Origin: Diplonema papillatum
Lineage: Eukaryota; Euglenozoa; Diplonemea; Diplonemida; Diplonemidae
Length of the DNA stretch: 64,000 bases
NCBI GenBank assembly: GCA_030068145.1
Contig: JAPJBO010000762.1
Coordinates: 1 to 64,000 of the forward strand
Direction of reading: 5' to 3'
Part shown: positions 8,654-17,958 of the stretch, in pieces
Numbering within the stretch: position 1 is the first letter of the stretch
Layout: each line of letters opens with the position of its first letter
Notes under the pieces: model-generated
Told to the model about the DNA's origin: nothing
The model's database searches: none
The model's input: only the letters and a program-made list of their open reading frames with translations
Made by a program: the position numbers and the translations under genes

Positions 8654-10332
8654 CCCCCATAGCTGTCAGCCACAAGGTTGCCACATTGTGGCCCCATTTA
8701 GCCACAAAGTAGCCACAAACCTTGTGGCTACCTTTGTGGCTAATTATGCAAAATTTTGGTATCACGGAAAACCGCGTGGAACTAGCTTTTTCGGCCAGAA
8801 AATGCATCTGAAACACATTTTCTGATGATTTTGACAGGTTTTTGGGCCAGCATTTTGGTGAGCTGCTTCACCCTGGGCTCGGCATCCTGGTTGCGCACCC
8901 TGGGGTACCATTGGTAAACGGTTTACTAAAACTCTACTGCTACTAAAGTAGTAGTAGGCATTATGCACACAGAATCGTGCATAATTCAGGTTGGCGAGAG
9001 TGACAGACCCGTTCTACTTGCAAAGCGCTTACCATTTCTGTCCTAAAACCCTCTGAGAGGGCCTCTCAACCAGCGACCGGCGCTCTCCGAGCCTCTTGAA
9101 TGACCAGAGGAGGAGTGGGAGAGAGCGGCAAGTACCGCCGCAGCCAATCAGATTTGAATGATGCTAGAAAGCTGCAAAGAAAAGTGTCAGCCGTCTGATA
9201 ATAGTCAGGAGCTGGCTCTTCAGGAGCTTGAGCTCCCTGCCGCGGGCCTGCGGCCCGTGCTGCCCGGCAGGCTGGGACTGGTATTGTCGGCAAGTCAGCC
9301 ACCAGAAGCCATTTCCCTTGTGCCCTGGCTGGGGTGCTACAGGAGCCCGCGAGGAATTTCCAAGACGTGTGAGAGATTGCCCGCTACTTTTCTCGGATAC
9401 TTTTCTTGGCTCCTTCTTGAACTCTTTCGGACATTGATTGCAACAAGTGTAACAGTGCCACTCAGTGACAGCTGTTGGGTACAGGGAGTCAGTCACACTG
9501 TCAGTGTGCTCCTGCACTATGCCTGCTGCCGTGTAGTTGCGCTCAACGGCCGCGCACTGCGCACTTTGCAAGCAAGCAAGCAAACTCGCTGGTGACGGGG
9601 TAGCTTGCACACCGAGTAGAAGAGCTGTCGTAATTGTGAAATGCTCTGCCGTTTGCTGGGTCGTTGCTGTCCTCCTGCGTATCCCAGAATATCAGCGTGC
9701 TTTGTCGTCGTTACTAGTAACCTTAGACCACGGTTGTCACCACCTGCGTGGTTTGGTCCTTTGGCAGGAAAAGTTGGAGACTGAAACGGGTTTGCGGACA
9801 AGAGACCCTTTGAACTAAATTGATTCCTTGCCTGCTCCAAAAACCTGTCAACAGAAGCATTGGCAGCTTCGTACTGACTGCTGTCTGAACTATCAACTTC
9901 GCTTTCGACGGGTTCGTCTTCCTCCGGTGCACTCTCCGACTCAAAATGTACTAGAATTATGGCATTAGCATTAGTTTTGCGACCGTGTTGGCACGATGCA
10001 GCAGCTTGTTGTTGTTTTCTGAACTTTTCAAGCCTTGAATTGCTTCGGTGTTGTACGAAATTACTGATAGAGTTGCCAACGTTGCCGCTGACTCGCGGCT
10101 GAGGATACCGAGGCCAGGGCGAAGCAGCTTATCCAAATTCTGGCTCAAAAACCTGTCAAAATCGTCAGAAATTGTGTTTCAGATGCATTTTCTGGCCGGA
10201 AAAGCTAGTTGCACGTGGTTTTCCTGGGTACCAAAATTTTGCATAATTAGCCACAAAGGTAGCCACAAGGTTTGTGGCTACTTTGTGGCTCCCAATTAGC
10301 CACTAGTGGCTACCTTGTGGCTGACAGCTATG
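8654..10332 (+). mobile_element. CATAG element, copy 1 (about 250-bp TIRs, 6-bp TSD GTTTGG)
   Basis: The ends are CCATAGCTGTCAGCCACAAG and its inverse, and near-identical inverted sequence continues for about 250 bp inward. GTTTGG occurs at 8648-8653 and 10333-10338; the rebuilt empty site matches the surrounding AAGTTTGGGACCC tandem array. The subterminal part is rich in TTGTGGCTA hairpins. Minus-strand segments at 9720-10150 keep short acidic, protein-like frames shared with copy 2, probably transposase remnants. The TSD length does not fit hAT (8) or piggyBac (TTAA), so no superfamily is assigned. Confidence 0.8.
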
Positions 10333-10338
10333 GTTTGG

Positions 10339-10560
10339 GAACCCAAGTTTGGGACCCAAGTTTGGGACCCAAGTTTGGGACCCAAGTTTGGGACCCAAGT
10401 TTGGGACCCAAGTTTGGGACCCAAGTTTGGGACCCAAGTTTGGGACCCAAGTTTGGGACCCAAGTTTGGGACCCAAGTTTGGGACCCAAGTTTGGGACCC
10501 AAGTTTGGGACCCAAGTTTGGGACCCAAGTTTGGGTCCCAAGTCTGCAACCCAAGTTTTG
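10339..10560. repeat. 13-bp minisatellite GGGACCCAAGTTT
   Basis: Fourteen perfect units run from 10351 to 10532, with diverged units on both sides. Because 13 is not a multiple of 3, every frame reads through for a long way, giving false ORFs on both strands. Confidence 0.95.
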
Positions 10561-11097
10561 GGCACAACCTCAGGAAACCGTAGGCTCGTCACTTCCTGCT
10601 GCCGTTGTCAACAGCGTTGATGCCCAGTTGCAGAACCGACTCCTCCGCGTTGGTTGCAAGCATCTTCCTGCGAAAAACAGCTGATTCGAAGACTTGGCAA
10701 CTCCTTCAGCCGACTTTCACCCAGCTTTTCTCGGACCCAAAACTTGGAGTCCAAGTTGGACCCAAAGTCGCGGCCAAGATTTGGACTAAATCCAACCATT
10801 GGACCCAAGTTTGGGAACAATGCTGGTCGCGACGGTCGAGACGTGAAAGCAAACATCACGTACGAAGAGTAATAAACCCGTGTGCAGGTCTCTTCTGCCA
10901 CGCCGGCGATGCAGAGTACCGCCTGCGTGCTAACACAAACTTGAACTTACTCTTGCCACGAGTCTTGGCAAACTTGGGTCCAAAGTTGGGAAAAGTAGGC
11001 ACAAACTCAGGAAACCGTACTGTTCAAGTTTTGGACCAGATTTAGACCAAAACCCGTCCTGAAGGTTGTGGTATCGAGTCCCCGAAGTGACGATTTT
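10561..11097. other. Inner F1 interior, no gene seen
   Basis: About 0.5 kb with scattered TTGGACCCAAG-like motifs (10735-10815 and 10965-11030), apparently a decayed extension of the minisatellite. Nothing codes convincingly. Confidence 0.6.
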
Positions 11098-11294
11098 TAG
11101 CGAATGTTCTATAATGGGCAAAAAGTTAGCGAATGTTCTATAATGGGCACAAAGTTATCGAGAATGGGCAAAAAGTTAAAAATAGTTCTATAATGGGCAC
11201 AAAGTTAAGAACAGTTCTATAATGGGCAAAAAGTTAAGAATAGTTCTATAATGGGCACAAAGTTAAGAAAATGTGCTATAATGGGAATTAGCCC
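11098..11294 (-). repeat. Right subterminal monomer array of the inner F1 copy
   Basis: About seven monomers of GTTCTATAATGGGCAAAAAG type in reverse orientation to the left array, ending with the inverse TIR at 11276-11294. Confidence 0.8.
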
Positions 11295-11339
11295 CACTCT
11301 CGAACAGTCGCCTAACTTTTTGCCCATTCTCGAACATTG

Positions 11340-11372
11340 AAATTTGCCCAGGGTGGGATTCGAACTCACCAC
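11340..11372 (-). other. Box-B-like tRNA 3'-half motif in the F1 element
   Basis: On the minus strand the segment reads as a T arm with the box B GAGTTCGAATCCC between near-complementary flanks. An identical segment lies at the same place in the other F1 copy (near 52218-52250). No A box was found at the right distance, so this is a fragment and not a tRNA gene. Confidence 0.4.
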
Positions 11373-12487
11373 CCAACATCCAAAAAATCCCAGCCATTTT
11401 TGGGTTCGCCATTTCCGATTCCGATTTCCGTCGGATCCGTTCCGAACAAGGTGCCAGCATTGTGGTTGGCTGCTGCGTCCCGGCTCGGTATCCTGGTTGC
11501 GCACTGGGCATTGACACCGCAGACTACGGGTAAACGGTTTTCTAAACACAGATTCGTGCATAGTTCAGGTATGCGCGAGTGACCAGCCCGTTCTACTTGT
11601 AGCGCTTCCTAATTCTGTGCCGAAACCTCTTCAGAATCAGAGCCACTGTTTTACGTTTTACCACGAGTAGTAACCAGCGACGGGCGCGACGTCACGAATG
11701 ACTCCAGAGGAGGAGCGGGAGAGACTCAGAGCGGTAAGTAACGCCGCAGCCAATCAAGATTTGAGTGATGCTACTCTTACAGTAGAAGCTGCAAAGAAAA
11801 AGTGCCAGTCGTCTGAAAATAATCAGGAGCTGGCGGATGGTGACTGGATCTTGTCCTCCCTGCCGCAGGCTGGCAGGCTGAGAGAGAGACTGGAATTGCC
11901 GGCGAGCCGCCAGGGCGCATGGCAGGAGCCATTTCTCCTGCCATCATGCAGCCATGTGCCAAGTGTAACCGCCACTTCAACTCTGAAAAAAAATTGACCA
12001 AAAAAATTGGACCCCGAATTTTTGACCAAAAAATTTGACCCAAAAAATTTGTCCTAACTTTTTTGACCCAAAATTTTTGACCCAAAATTTTTGTCCTAAA
12101 TTTTTGACCCAAAAAATTTGACCCAAAAATTGACCGAAAATTTTTGAGCCAAAAAATTTCGGTCAAATTTTTTGAATCACTTTGCTGCAAAGTTGCAAGC
12201 TGCTTCTCCTGGTGTAGGTCAGTGAACTAAGGTCACTCAATGGCCGCCGCGCAATTTGCAAGCAAGACGAGCAAACTCAGTGAAGTCTGTGCCGGGTTTG
12301 TAGCTCGCACACCACCGTCACGTGTAGAAGCTTGAAGCAACCAAGAACCCGAGTTTAGATGCCGAAGAGGCTGCGGCCTGAAGTTAGCAAGGGTACCGTC
12401 TTCGAATCAGTGAACGCAGCTGTTCTCGCGGTGAAACTTGAGGCAAATGTCTCGGGGAAGTGACATTTTCACCACAAAAACTGGAAT
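11373..12487 (+). other. F1 interior with a conserved 99-codon frame
   Basis: Shared almost identically with 52250-53360. An ATG frame at 11698-11997 (99 codons, starting M-T-P-E-E-E-R) is intact in both copies, but the DNA around it is equally conserved, so coding is unproven. A good splice-donor-like GGTAAGT lies 36 bp after that ATG. A short run near 11955-11990 would encode C-x2-C-N-x-H-F, like the start of a zinc finger. From 12000 to 12170 there are degenerate GACCCAAAATTTTT repeats. Parts of 11484-11860 and 12205-12330 also resemble the interior of the CATAG elements. Confidence 0.5.
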
Positions 12488-12676
12488 GTTCGAGAATGGG
12501 CAAAAAGTTAAATAGTGTTCGAGAATGGGCACAAAGTTACCGAGAATGGGCAAAAAGTTAAAAAGTGTTCGAGAATGGGCAAAAAGTTAGCGAGTGTTCG
12601 AGAATGGGCAAAAAGTTAAATAGTGTTCGAGAATGGGCACAAACATAAGGAAGTGTACTATAATGGGAATTGTCCC
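12488..12676 (-). repeat. Right subterminal monomer array of the outer F1 copy
   Basis: Six monomers of GTTCGAGAATGGGCAAAAAG type, inverse to the left array, ending in GGGAATTGTCCC. The other F1 copy has the same array at 53350-53549. Confidence 0.85.
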
Positions 12677-12692
12677 GTGAATGCGGGGCAAA

Positions 12693-12832
12693 TACCATTC
12701 TCACACAAAAAAACAAAATTTTACCATTCTCACACAAGTTTCAACAAACCTTACCATTCTCACACGGTCGCAACAAATTTTACCATTCTCACACAAGCTC
12801 CAACAAATGTTACCATTCTTTACCGCCCCGAG
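12693..12832 (+). repeat. F2 left monomer array
   Basis: Five monomers of ACCATTCTCACAC followed by a variable part and AACAAAT. The last is cut at about 12832, where LINE-B sequence begins. Confidence 0.8.
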
Positions 12833-12862
12833 TCGGCACTCCCTACCACCGGCGCAACCGAG

Positions 12863-15800
12863 ATGCGGTCAACAGGAGTCTTCAAAGAGAATACGAAAGA
12901 TAAGGCTCCCAACCCACCACGTATCGGCCGGGCCTGCGGCAGGACAAGATGGCGGCAGCAGGCGAGGTCGAGCAACGCATGGCGGTCGCCCCGGCGTAAA
13001 AACCGGAAAAAGGCCCCGCCGCGAAGGACACCCTCCGCTTCGAAAGGCCGACGGCAGGCGAGAACGACCCCCTTCGGAGGGCTGCTGACCAGCCACGGAG
13101 ACGTGCATCCCAATCCGGGCCCTGGAACCCCACGTCTGAGGATAGTGAGCTGGAACTGTGCGGGGAAACCTCGGGGCCACGGGCGCAAGCTTCGGGAAAA
13201 CAAAATTGACCTCTTCTTGATGCAGGAGACCCACCTGCAAGAAGGACAACAGGCCCCGCATTACCGTGGGTACAAATGCTTCCGACAGGACAGGACGCTT
13301 GCGCGGGCAAAAGGCGGGGAGATAAGGGGTGGAGGGCTGCTCTCCTACGTTCGAATGGGGATAGATGTCACGAGAATGCCCACCGCCGACCGTGCCGGCT
13401 CCGTACTCGAAAGGCTAGACGTATGCGTGGTAACGGGAGACACGCAGGTGGTAGTGGCAAACGTGTACAAACCGCCATGTTCGAAGGGAAATGGGGAGAC
13501 AAGGATCGACGACTTCAAGCCCGACGAGCTTGACATAGATGCGCACACAGTGGTGGCGGGAGACCTGAATGCCCACCACGCCACATGGAGCGCAAGGAAG
13601 GCCGGTAACACCCTAGGGAGAGAGCTAAGGGCTTGGGCCGACTCGGAAGGCTTGGCCATCTGGAACAGACAGGGGGTGCATACGCGAACCTCCGGAGAAG
13701 CTAAGTCGTCCCCCGACGTGGTGATCTCCTCCCACGGCTGGACAACTGACACATGGCGGACGCTCCCGTGGGAAGGGTCGGATCACCTTCCGATGAGTTT
13801 CGAAATACCGTTTGAAGGGGAAGAAAGGCGAAACAACGCCACCCGATGGGTTTGGAAGTGGGCCGACTGGGGGAAGTACACTGCATACCTGGAGAAGATG
13901 AGTGGGGAGCTGATGCGAGAGGGGAAAGTGGAAGTCTTGAACCGGCGCATCACTACGCGCATTTTGAAGGCAGCAGAGACCGCAATTCCGAGAACGAAGA
14001 AGCGACCCTTCGCAAACGCAGCAGCGCCCCATGGAGACCAGGATACCGAGGGGAATCCATTTGACACAGACGACGACGACCGACCCAGTGCACCTCTCGG
14101 AACGCGTGGGAGGCCGCCGCAACCGCCGGCCCGATATACCGCCTCCCCACCTGCGGGCCGCGATCAACAGCGGGACAAGTGGACGTCTTTTGTAGGTGAG
14201 AACCCGAACGCGACGGAGGAGCAGATAAGGGCGATGTTCAAGAAGGTGCAGGGGATGGCGGAAAGTGAACTTGGACCCATCAAGGATGAAAATGGAGCGT
14301 GCTTACTAGGATACCGTCAAAAGGCCAACTTCATGGGGAAATACTTGGCCGGGGTGTGCAAAGCTTCGGGGCCGCCCCTCGAGGAGAGTCCGCTCCCCCC
14401 GACAGACCACCCCAGCGAGGCACCCATCACAATGGCGGAACTTGAACGCGAGATAAACGGCCTCGATCCAAAAAAAGCAACGGGACCGGACCGCATAGCC
14501 AATCTGTTCGTCATGCACATGGGTCCACTCGCGAAGAGGGCGCTTCTCCACCTCGTCAACCTGACCTGGCAAGAAGGCACCATACCCGCGGGATGGAGGA
14601 ACGCGCATCTAAGACTCCTCCCGAAACCGGGGAAGGATAAGTCAAGAGCGGACGCGTACCGCCCAATAGCGCTGACGAGCAACTTGGCGAAAGTCGCCGA
14701 GAAAGTTGTGAACTCCCGAATGAAGCACCTGCTCTTCGGCGGTTACGAGGGTGTTGACCCGATACATCCCTGCCAGGCGGGCTTTACGCCCCACCGTTCA
14801 AGCGAGGAACAGGTGGCCGAAGTGTTCACGAAGGTGGAAGAGCAAAGGCTTGAAGGCAAGACGTCGATAGTGATGCTCTTCGACTTCGCCAAAGCCTTCG
14901 ACAAGGTGGACAAGGGCCTGCTCAGGTTGAAACTGCTGAAGAGACGGCTTCCCAGCAGGTTCATTCGATGGACGTCCGCCTTCCTGCGAGGGAGGAAGGC
15001 GGCTGTAAAAATAGACGACGTAGTCGGAGAATTCTCAGGCTTCGAGACAGGGCTCCCTCAAGGAACGGTCACGGCACCCTTGTTATTCCTGTGCTTCGTC
15101 GACGACCTGGCCCGATCCCTGACAAAGCTCGGCGTCTTTGTATCCTTGTTTGCGGACGATCTTGCAGTGGTCGTGACGGGAAATTCGGAAGCGGCGGCCA
15201 GAGCGGAGGCCCAGAAGGTGCTCGACCTCGTGTCCAAATGGACAGAGGAAAACCGGATGGCGCTCTCCACCGGCAAGACGGCAGCAATCATCGTCCACCC
15301 TCCGAAGGCCCGCCGACGAGCGCTTCAGAAACCCGTCTTCCACACGGAAAGGCAGAGAGTCCGCATGAGGGTCGAGAGGATTCTGAAAGTGGTAGGACCT
15401 ACCGGGCTCTGCAGCGAGACCCCGGAAGAGGCATCGGCCGACAGCCAGAACCTGAAAGGGTGGTATCTGCGAGAAGTGGACGGAGAGCCGTTTTCGCAGG
15501 CGAAGCTTAAGAAGCAGAAAAGCATCGCGTTCAAGACGGCGACGTTCGCAATGCCTCTGAAGTTCGTGAAGTCGCACCCCCTACTCGGGATCACCCTGGA
15601 CGACAGCTGGCAGTTTGTGGCGCAGGCGGAAAAGGCGAAGAAGAGATTCCGAATACGCGCGCTGCTCCTGCACAAGCTGGCGAACACGGCGTGGGGGAAC
15701 ACGTACGGTGTACTCAGGCAAGCATACCAGACCTACGTACAGCCGGCGTGGACGTATGGAGTGGGAGTCTGGGGCCTGAGCGTCCCCCGGCAGACGGGGA

Positions 15801-17149
15801 AAGACCTGGAAGCGCTGCACTACAAGGCAGCGAAGTACGTCATTGGGTGTCCCCTGAGCGCGAAGAGAGAGGCGGTTTATGCCGAGGCTGGACTCCAGCC
15901 ATTCGCGACTCTGGCGGCCTACGAAGCGACGCGGGTTCGACAGCTCCTGCTACGCTCGGCTCGAGCTCCCTCCGACAGGCTCGCCGGGACCTCAAACAGG
16001 TGGCAAAAGGAGACGGACAAGGTGGCCGCAACAACAGGACTCGCGAAAGCGAAAATCGTACGGACACAGTGCACGAACTCCTTCGCACCGTGGGAAGCGC
16101 CTCCGACGATACACATTGGATGCAAGCTGGACGGCGGGTTCAAGAAGAGCGGCGATGCTGCGAGAAATCGCCGAGCGGCAGAGGAGAAGATCGGCAGGCT
16201 CCCTCCCGCCGACGTAACCATTTGTACGGATGGCTCCCTGACTACCCCTGCCGACGGCCTCCCACAGGGCTCGTACGGCATAGTGGTAGAGACCAAGGAA
16301 GGTCTCACGACGCTCGCGAAGAACATCGGTCTTTGCCACTCGAGCTTCCTCGCCGAGCTGAGAGCGATCGTCGTGGCACTCATGGAGGCCTGCTCGTGGG
16401 CTCCCGGCGACAGGCGGGTTCTACTGGTACTCACCGACTCGCAGTCCGCTCTCGCCGCGCTCAAAGATCATCAGCGAAACGGCGTCCTTGAGAGACTTGC
16501 GTGGCGGGCCCTCAAAATCCTCGCGACACGGTGGCAGGTGTATCTCCAATACGTGCCCAGCCACTGCGGGATCCCAGGCAACGAGCGCGCCGACGAGGAA
16601 GCGACGAAGGCGCACGGCCTCCCCGCAGCAAAACCCGTGATCGACTACGACATGGTCAAGGCGATCGTGAAGAAGGGGAGAAAGGAGTACCGCTGTCAGA
16701 AGCTGAAAGCCCACCCGTACCACCTCCTGTCGCCGGGTCCGAAACCTTCAGTCGACAAACGCTGGAGCCGGCAGGAACAGGCCGCCATCTCGGCGCTGAG
16801 GGTGGGTGCGTCCCCAATGGTGTACGGCTTCGCCCAGACTGGAGGAAACTCCCCCCTGGCCGGCACATACGTCCGGGGACGCACGGCAAGGACGCACGAC
16901 GGCCTCTGCAGCGAGTGCGGAGCGAAGTACTCGCTCGCGCATGCTATCGAAGGGTGCCCCACAGCCACGGCCTACTGGGACCTGGCCGGGTTAGCACCAG
17001 AGGACCGAACGACACGACATGTCGTCGGAAAGAACCCGCACCTGGCGCTGGGATACTTTGCCAGCCGAGGGCTGGTACCTCAGGAGTTCGCGGACGCGGT
17101 CTTGTCGAGCCGCCGAGACGACGCAATGGCTGAAGGGGGGTCAGGGTAG
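12863..17149 (+). CDS. LINE-B ORF2: 2A-like motif, endonuclease, RT, RNase H
   Basis: A 1428-codon frame from the first in-frame ATG (12863) past the transposon array. The same frame stays open further upstream through array DNA, which is not part of the gene. Residues 1-79 are basic; a 2A-like D-V-H-P-N-P-G-P lies at 13100-13123, directly before the endonuclease strand R-I-V-S-W-N (N at 13154). Endonuclease boxes Q-E-T-H, G-D-L-N, S-P-D and S-D-H follow. RT has F-D-F-A-K-A-F-D, P-Q-G-T and F-A-D-D (15149-15160). RNase H has T-D-G-S (D at 16229), A-E-L, T-D-S and H-C-G-I-P-G-N-E-R-A-D. A C-x2-C/H-x4-C motif is near 16909-16956. It is intact and related to LINE-A, but not a close copy. No ORF1 is visible; the 5' part is probably truncated. 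Confidence 0.88.
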   Translation: MRSTGVFKENTKDKAPNPPRIGRACGRTRWRQQARSSNAWRSPRRKNRKKAPPRRTPSASKGRRQARTTPFGGLLTSHGDVHPNPGPGTPRLRIVSWNCAGKPRGHGRKLRENKIDLFLMQETHLQEGQQAPHYRGYKCFRQDRTLARAKGGEIRGGGLLSYVRMGIDVTRMPTADRAGSVLERLDVCVVTGDTQVVVANVYKPPCSKGNGETRIDDFKPDELDIDAHTVVAGDLNAHHATWSARKAGNTLGRELRAWADSEGLAIWNRQGVHTRTSGEAKSSPDVVISSHGWTTDTWRTLPWEGSDHLPMSFEIPFEGEERRNNATRWVWKWADWGKYTAYLEKMSGELMREGKVEVLNRRITTRILKAAETAIPRTKKRPFANAAAPHGDQDTEGNPFDTDDDDRPSAPLGTRGRPPQPPARYTASPPAGRDQQRDKWTSFVGENPNATEEQIRAMFKKVQGMAESELGPIKDENGACLLGYRQKANFMGKYLAGVCKASGPPLEESPLPPTDHPSEAPITMAELEREINGLDPKKATGPDRIANLFVMHMGPLAKRALLHLVNLTWQEGTIPAGWRNAHLRLLPKPGKDKSRADAYRPIALTSNLAKVAEKVVNSRMKHLLFGGYEGVDPIHPCQAGFTPHRSSEEQVAEVFTKVEEQRLEGKTSIVMLFDFAKAFDKVDKGLLRLKLLKRRLPSRFIRWTSAFLRGRKAAVKIDDVVGEFSGFETGLPQGTVTAPLLFLCFVDDLARSLTKLGVFVSLFADDLAVVVTGNSEAAARAEAQKVLDLVSKWTEENRMALSTGKTAAIIVHPPKARRRALQKPVFHTERQRVRMRVERILKVVGPTGLCSETPEEASADSQNLKGWYLREVDGEPFSQAKLKKQKSIAFKTATFAMPLKFVKSHPLLGITLDDSWQFVAQAEKAKKRFRIRALLLHKLANTAWGNTYGVLRQAYQTYVQPAWTYGVGVWGLSVPRQTGKDLEALHYKAAKYVIGCPLSAKREAVYAEAGLQPFATLAAYEATRVRQLLLRSARAPSDRLAGTSNRWQKETDKVAATTGLAKAKIVRTQCTNSFAPWEAPPTIHIGCKLDGGFKKSGDAARNRRAAEEKIGRLPPADVTICTDGSLTTPADGLPQGSYGIVVETKEGLTTLAKNIGLCHSSFLAELRAIVVALMEACSWAPGDRRVLLVLTDSQSALAALKDHQRNGVLERLAWRALKILATRWQVYLQYVPSHCGIPGNERADEEATKAHGLPAAKPVIDYDMVKAIVKKGRKEYRCQKLKAHPYHLLSPGPKPSVDKRWSRQEQAAISALRVGASPMVYGFAQTGGNSPLAGTYVRGRTARTHDGLCSECGAKYSLAHAIEGCPTATAYWDLAGLAPEDRTTRHVVGKNPHLALGYFASRGLVPQEFADAVLSSRRDDAMAEGGSG
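13100..13123 (+). other. 2A-like ribosome-skipping motif in LINE-B
   Basis: The codons spell D-V-H-P-N-P-G-P, against the 2A consensus D-[VI]-E-x-N-P-G-P; only the Glu is replaced. It sits seven codons before the endonuclease core, where skipping would free the enzyme from the basic N-terminal segment. Activity with His in place of Glu is uncertain. Confidence 0.6.
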
Positions 17150-17239
17150 CGCCTTCCCGGTAGAGCGCCCGACTCCGAAGGCGAGCCGCGCCAGAGAAGC
17201 CGAAGCGAAGCTCCCGCCGCCCGCCAAGACGAACCAAGA
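17150..17239 (+). other. LINE-B 3' untranslated segment, cut short
   Basis: About 90 bp after the LINE-B stop, without a poly(A) or repeat tail, ending where the T-run of the next element starts. The real LINE-B 3' end appears lost or displaced. Confidence 0.5.
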
Positions 17240-17460
17240 ATTTCTGTTATTTTTTTTTTTCTTTGGAGCGCGGGACACTGTACTAGCCATGTTGGTACAG
17301 CGGGGCTGCCGGTATCCGGTTGCTTCCGGAGCGGTAGTCCAAAGAAATGCTTCTTCAGCACACAGTGAACGCCACCTCACTGCGACCTGGGCTGGCCTGC
17401 ATCTGAGTGCAGGTCCGTCCAGGTAAAAAAACCCGCGATGCAGTGACTCTTCCCCCTGCA
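17240..17460 (-). repeat. 3' UTR and poly(A) of the R2/NeSL-like LINE
   Basis: The sequence from the stop codon to the A-tail, about 200 bp, is repeated in the opposite orientation at 50775-50990, where it also ends in A residues. This fixes the true 3' end of this LINE family. Confidence 0.75.
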
Positions 17461-17958
17461 TCAGGGTGGATTCGCTTCGTCCGGTCGCGCCCCACCAGAT
17501 GCAATTACGATCCTCGCCACCCCTTGGGCTATAGAAAAGCTCAAGCGGTGGAAGAGGTCCTGGCAGGCGGCCGAAGCGGTCCGGTCTTCACGGAGGGCGT
17601 TCGCGCGGGCGATGTGCCGCAGCTCCGTGATTGCTCCTGGGCACCAGGCCCCGAACGTGTCTACAACTAGCGGCACCGCTCGCCACTCCCGCGGGTCCGG
17701 CTCATTTGCGATGATCCTGTTGTAGACACGCTCCTTGACGGCAACAGCATACGCGGCTGCTGCGCCCCCTGGCTCCGCTGCGGCCCTGGTCGCGTAGTGA
17801 GGCTGCGAGAGCTGTAGGGGGTATGTGACTGCGACGTCAAGTAGGACGGTGGTGCCGTCCCGGACGTAGCTGATGTCCGGGCGCTTGCGCCGCGTGTTCG
17901 CGAACACGGCTCGCTCGATCGAGGGGCCCAGCAGCCCTCGACGTGTGAGTAAATCAGC
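17461..17958 (-). pseudogene. R2/NeSL-like LINE ORF, C-terminal endonuclease fragment
   Basis: Encodes the restriction-like endonuclease of an R2/NeSL-type LINE: R-K-R-P-D-I-S-Y followed about 15 residues later by L-L-D-V-A-V-T-Y and then a V-K-E-R-V-Y segment, matching the P-D...D...K pattern. It includes the natural C-terminus and stop, which the long copy at 44158-50088 lacks. The frame continues upstream to 18093 through unrelated filler. It cannot make a working enzyme alone because RT and zinc fingers are missing. Confidence 0.75.

Larger units (their letters stand above)
6853..11294. mobile_element. F1 transposon, inner copy (9-bp TSD CACTCTCGA)
   Basis: Perfect 19-bp TIRs: GGGCTAATTCCCATTATAG on the left and its reverse complement ending at 11294. 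The 9-bp repeat CACTCTCGA sits at 6844-6852 and 11295-11303, and lies inside a terminal monomer of the outer copy, so this element inserted into its relative's TIR array. The 4.4-kb interior has no intact gene: a degenerate array, a tRNA-like sequence, a minisatellite and a third nested transposon. Confidence 0.85.
6745..12676 (+). mobile_element. F1 transposon, outer copy (9-bp TSD GTGAATGCG), interrupted
   Basis: The left end reads GGGGCTAATTCCC and the right end GGGAATTGTCCC. The 9-bp direct repeat GTGAATGCG flanks the element at 6736-6744 and 12677-12685. Removing the nested inner copy leaves about 1.48 kb, close in length and sequence to the F1 copy at 52098-53549. Both termini consist of tandem monomers of about 25-27 bp around CCCATTCTCGAACAC. 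A 9-bp TSD with G-rich TIR ends recalls Mutator-like elements, but no transposase is present, so the superfamily is an inference. It is non-autonomous. Confidence 0.85.

Noticed and set aside
10272..10684. Long plus- and minus-strand frames over the 13-bp minisatellite
   Set aside because: A 13-bp unit without stops keeps all frames open; the peptides are pure repeat translation.
12623..12862. Upstream extension of the LINE-B frame to a GTG at 12623
   Set aside because: That stretch is F1 and F2 terminal array DNA that happens to stay open; the gene part starts at the ATG at 12863 or later.
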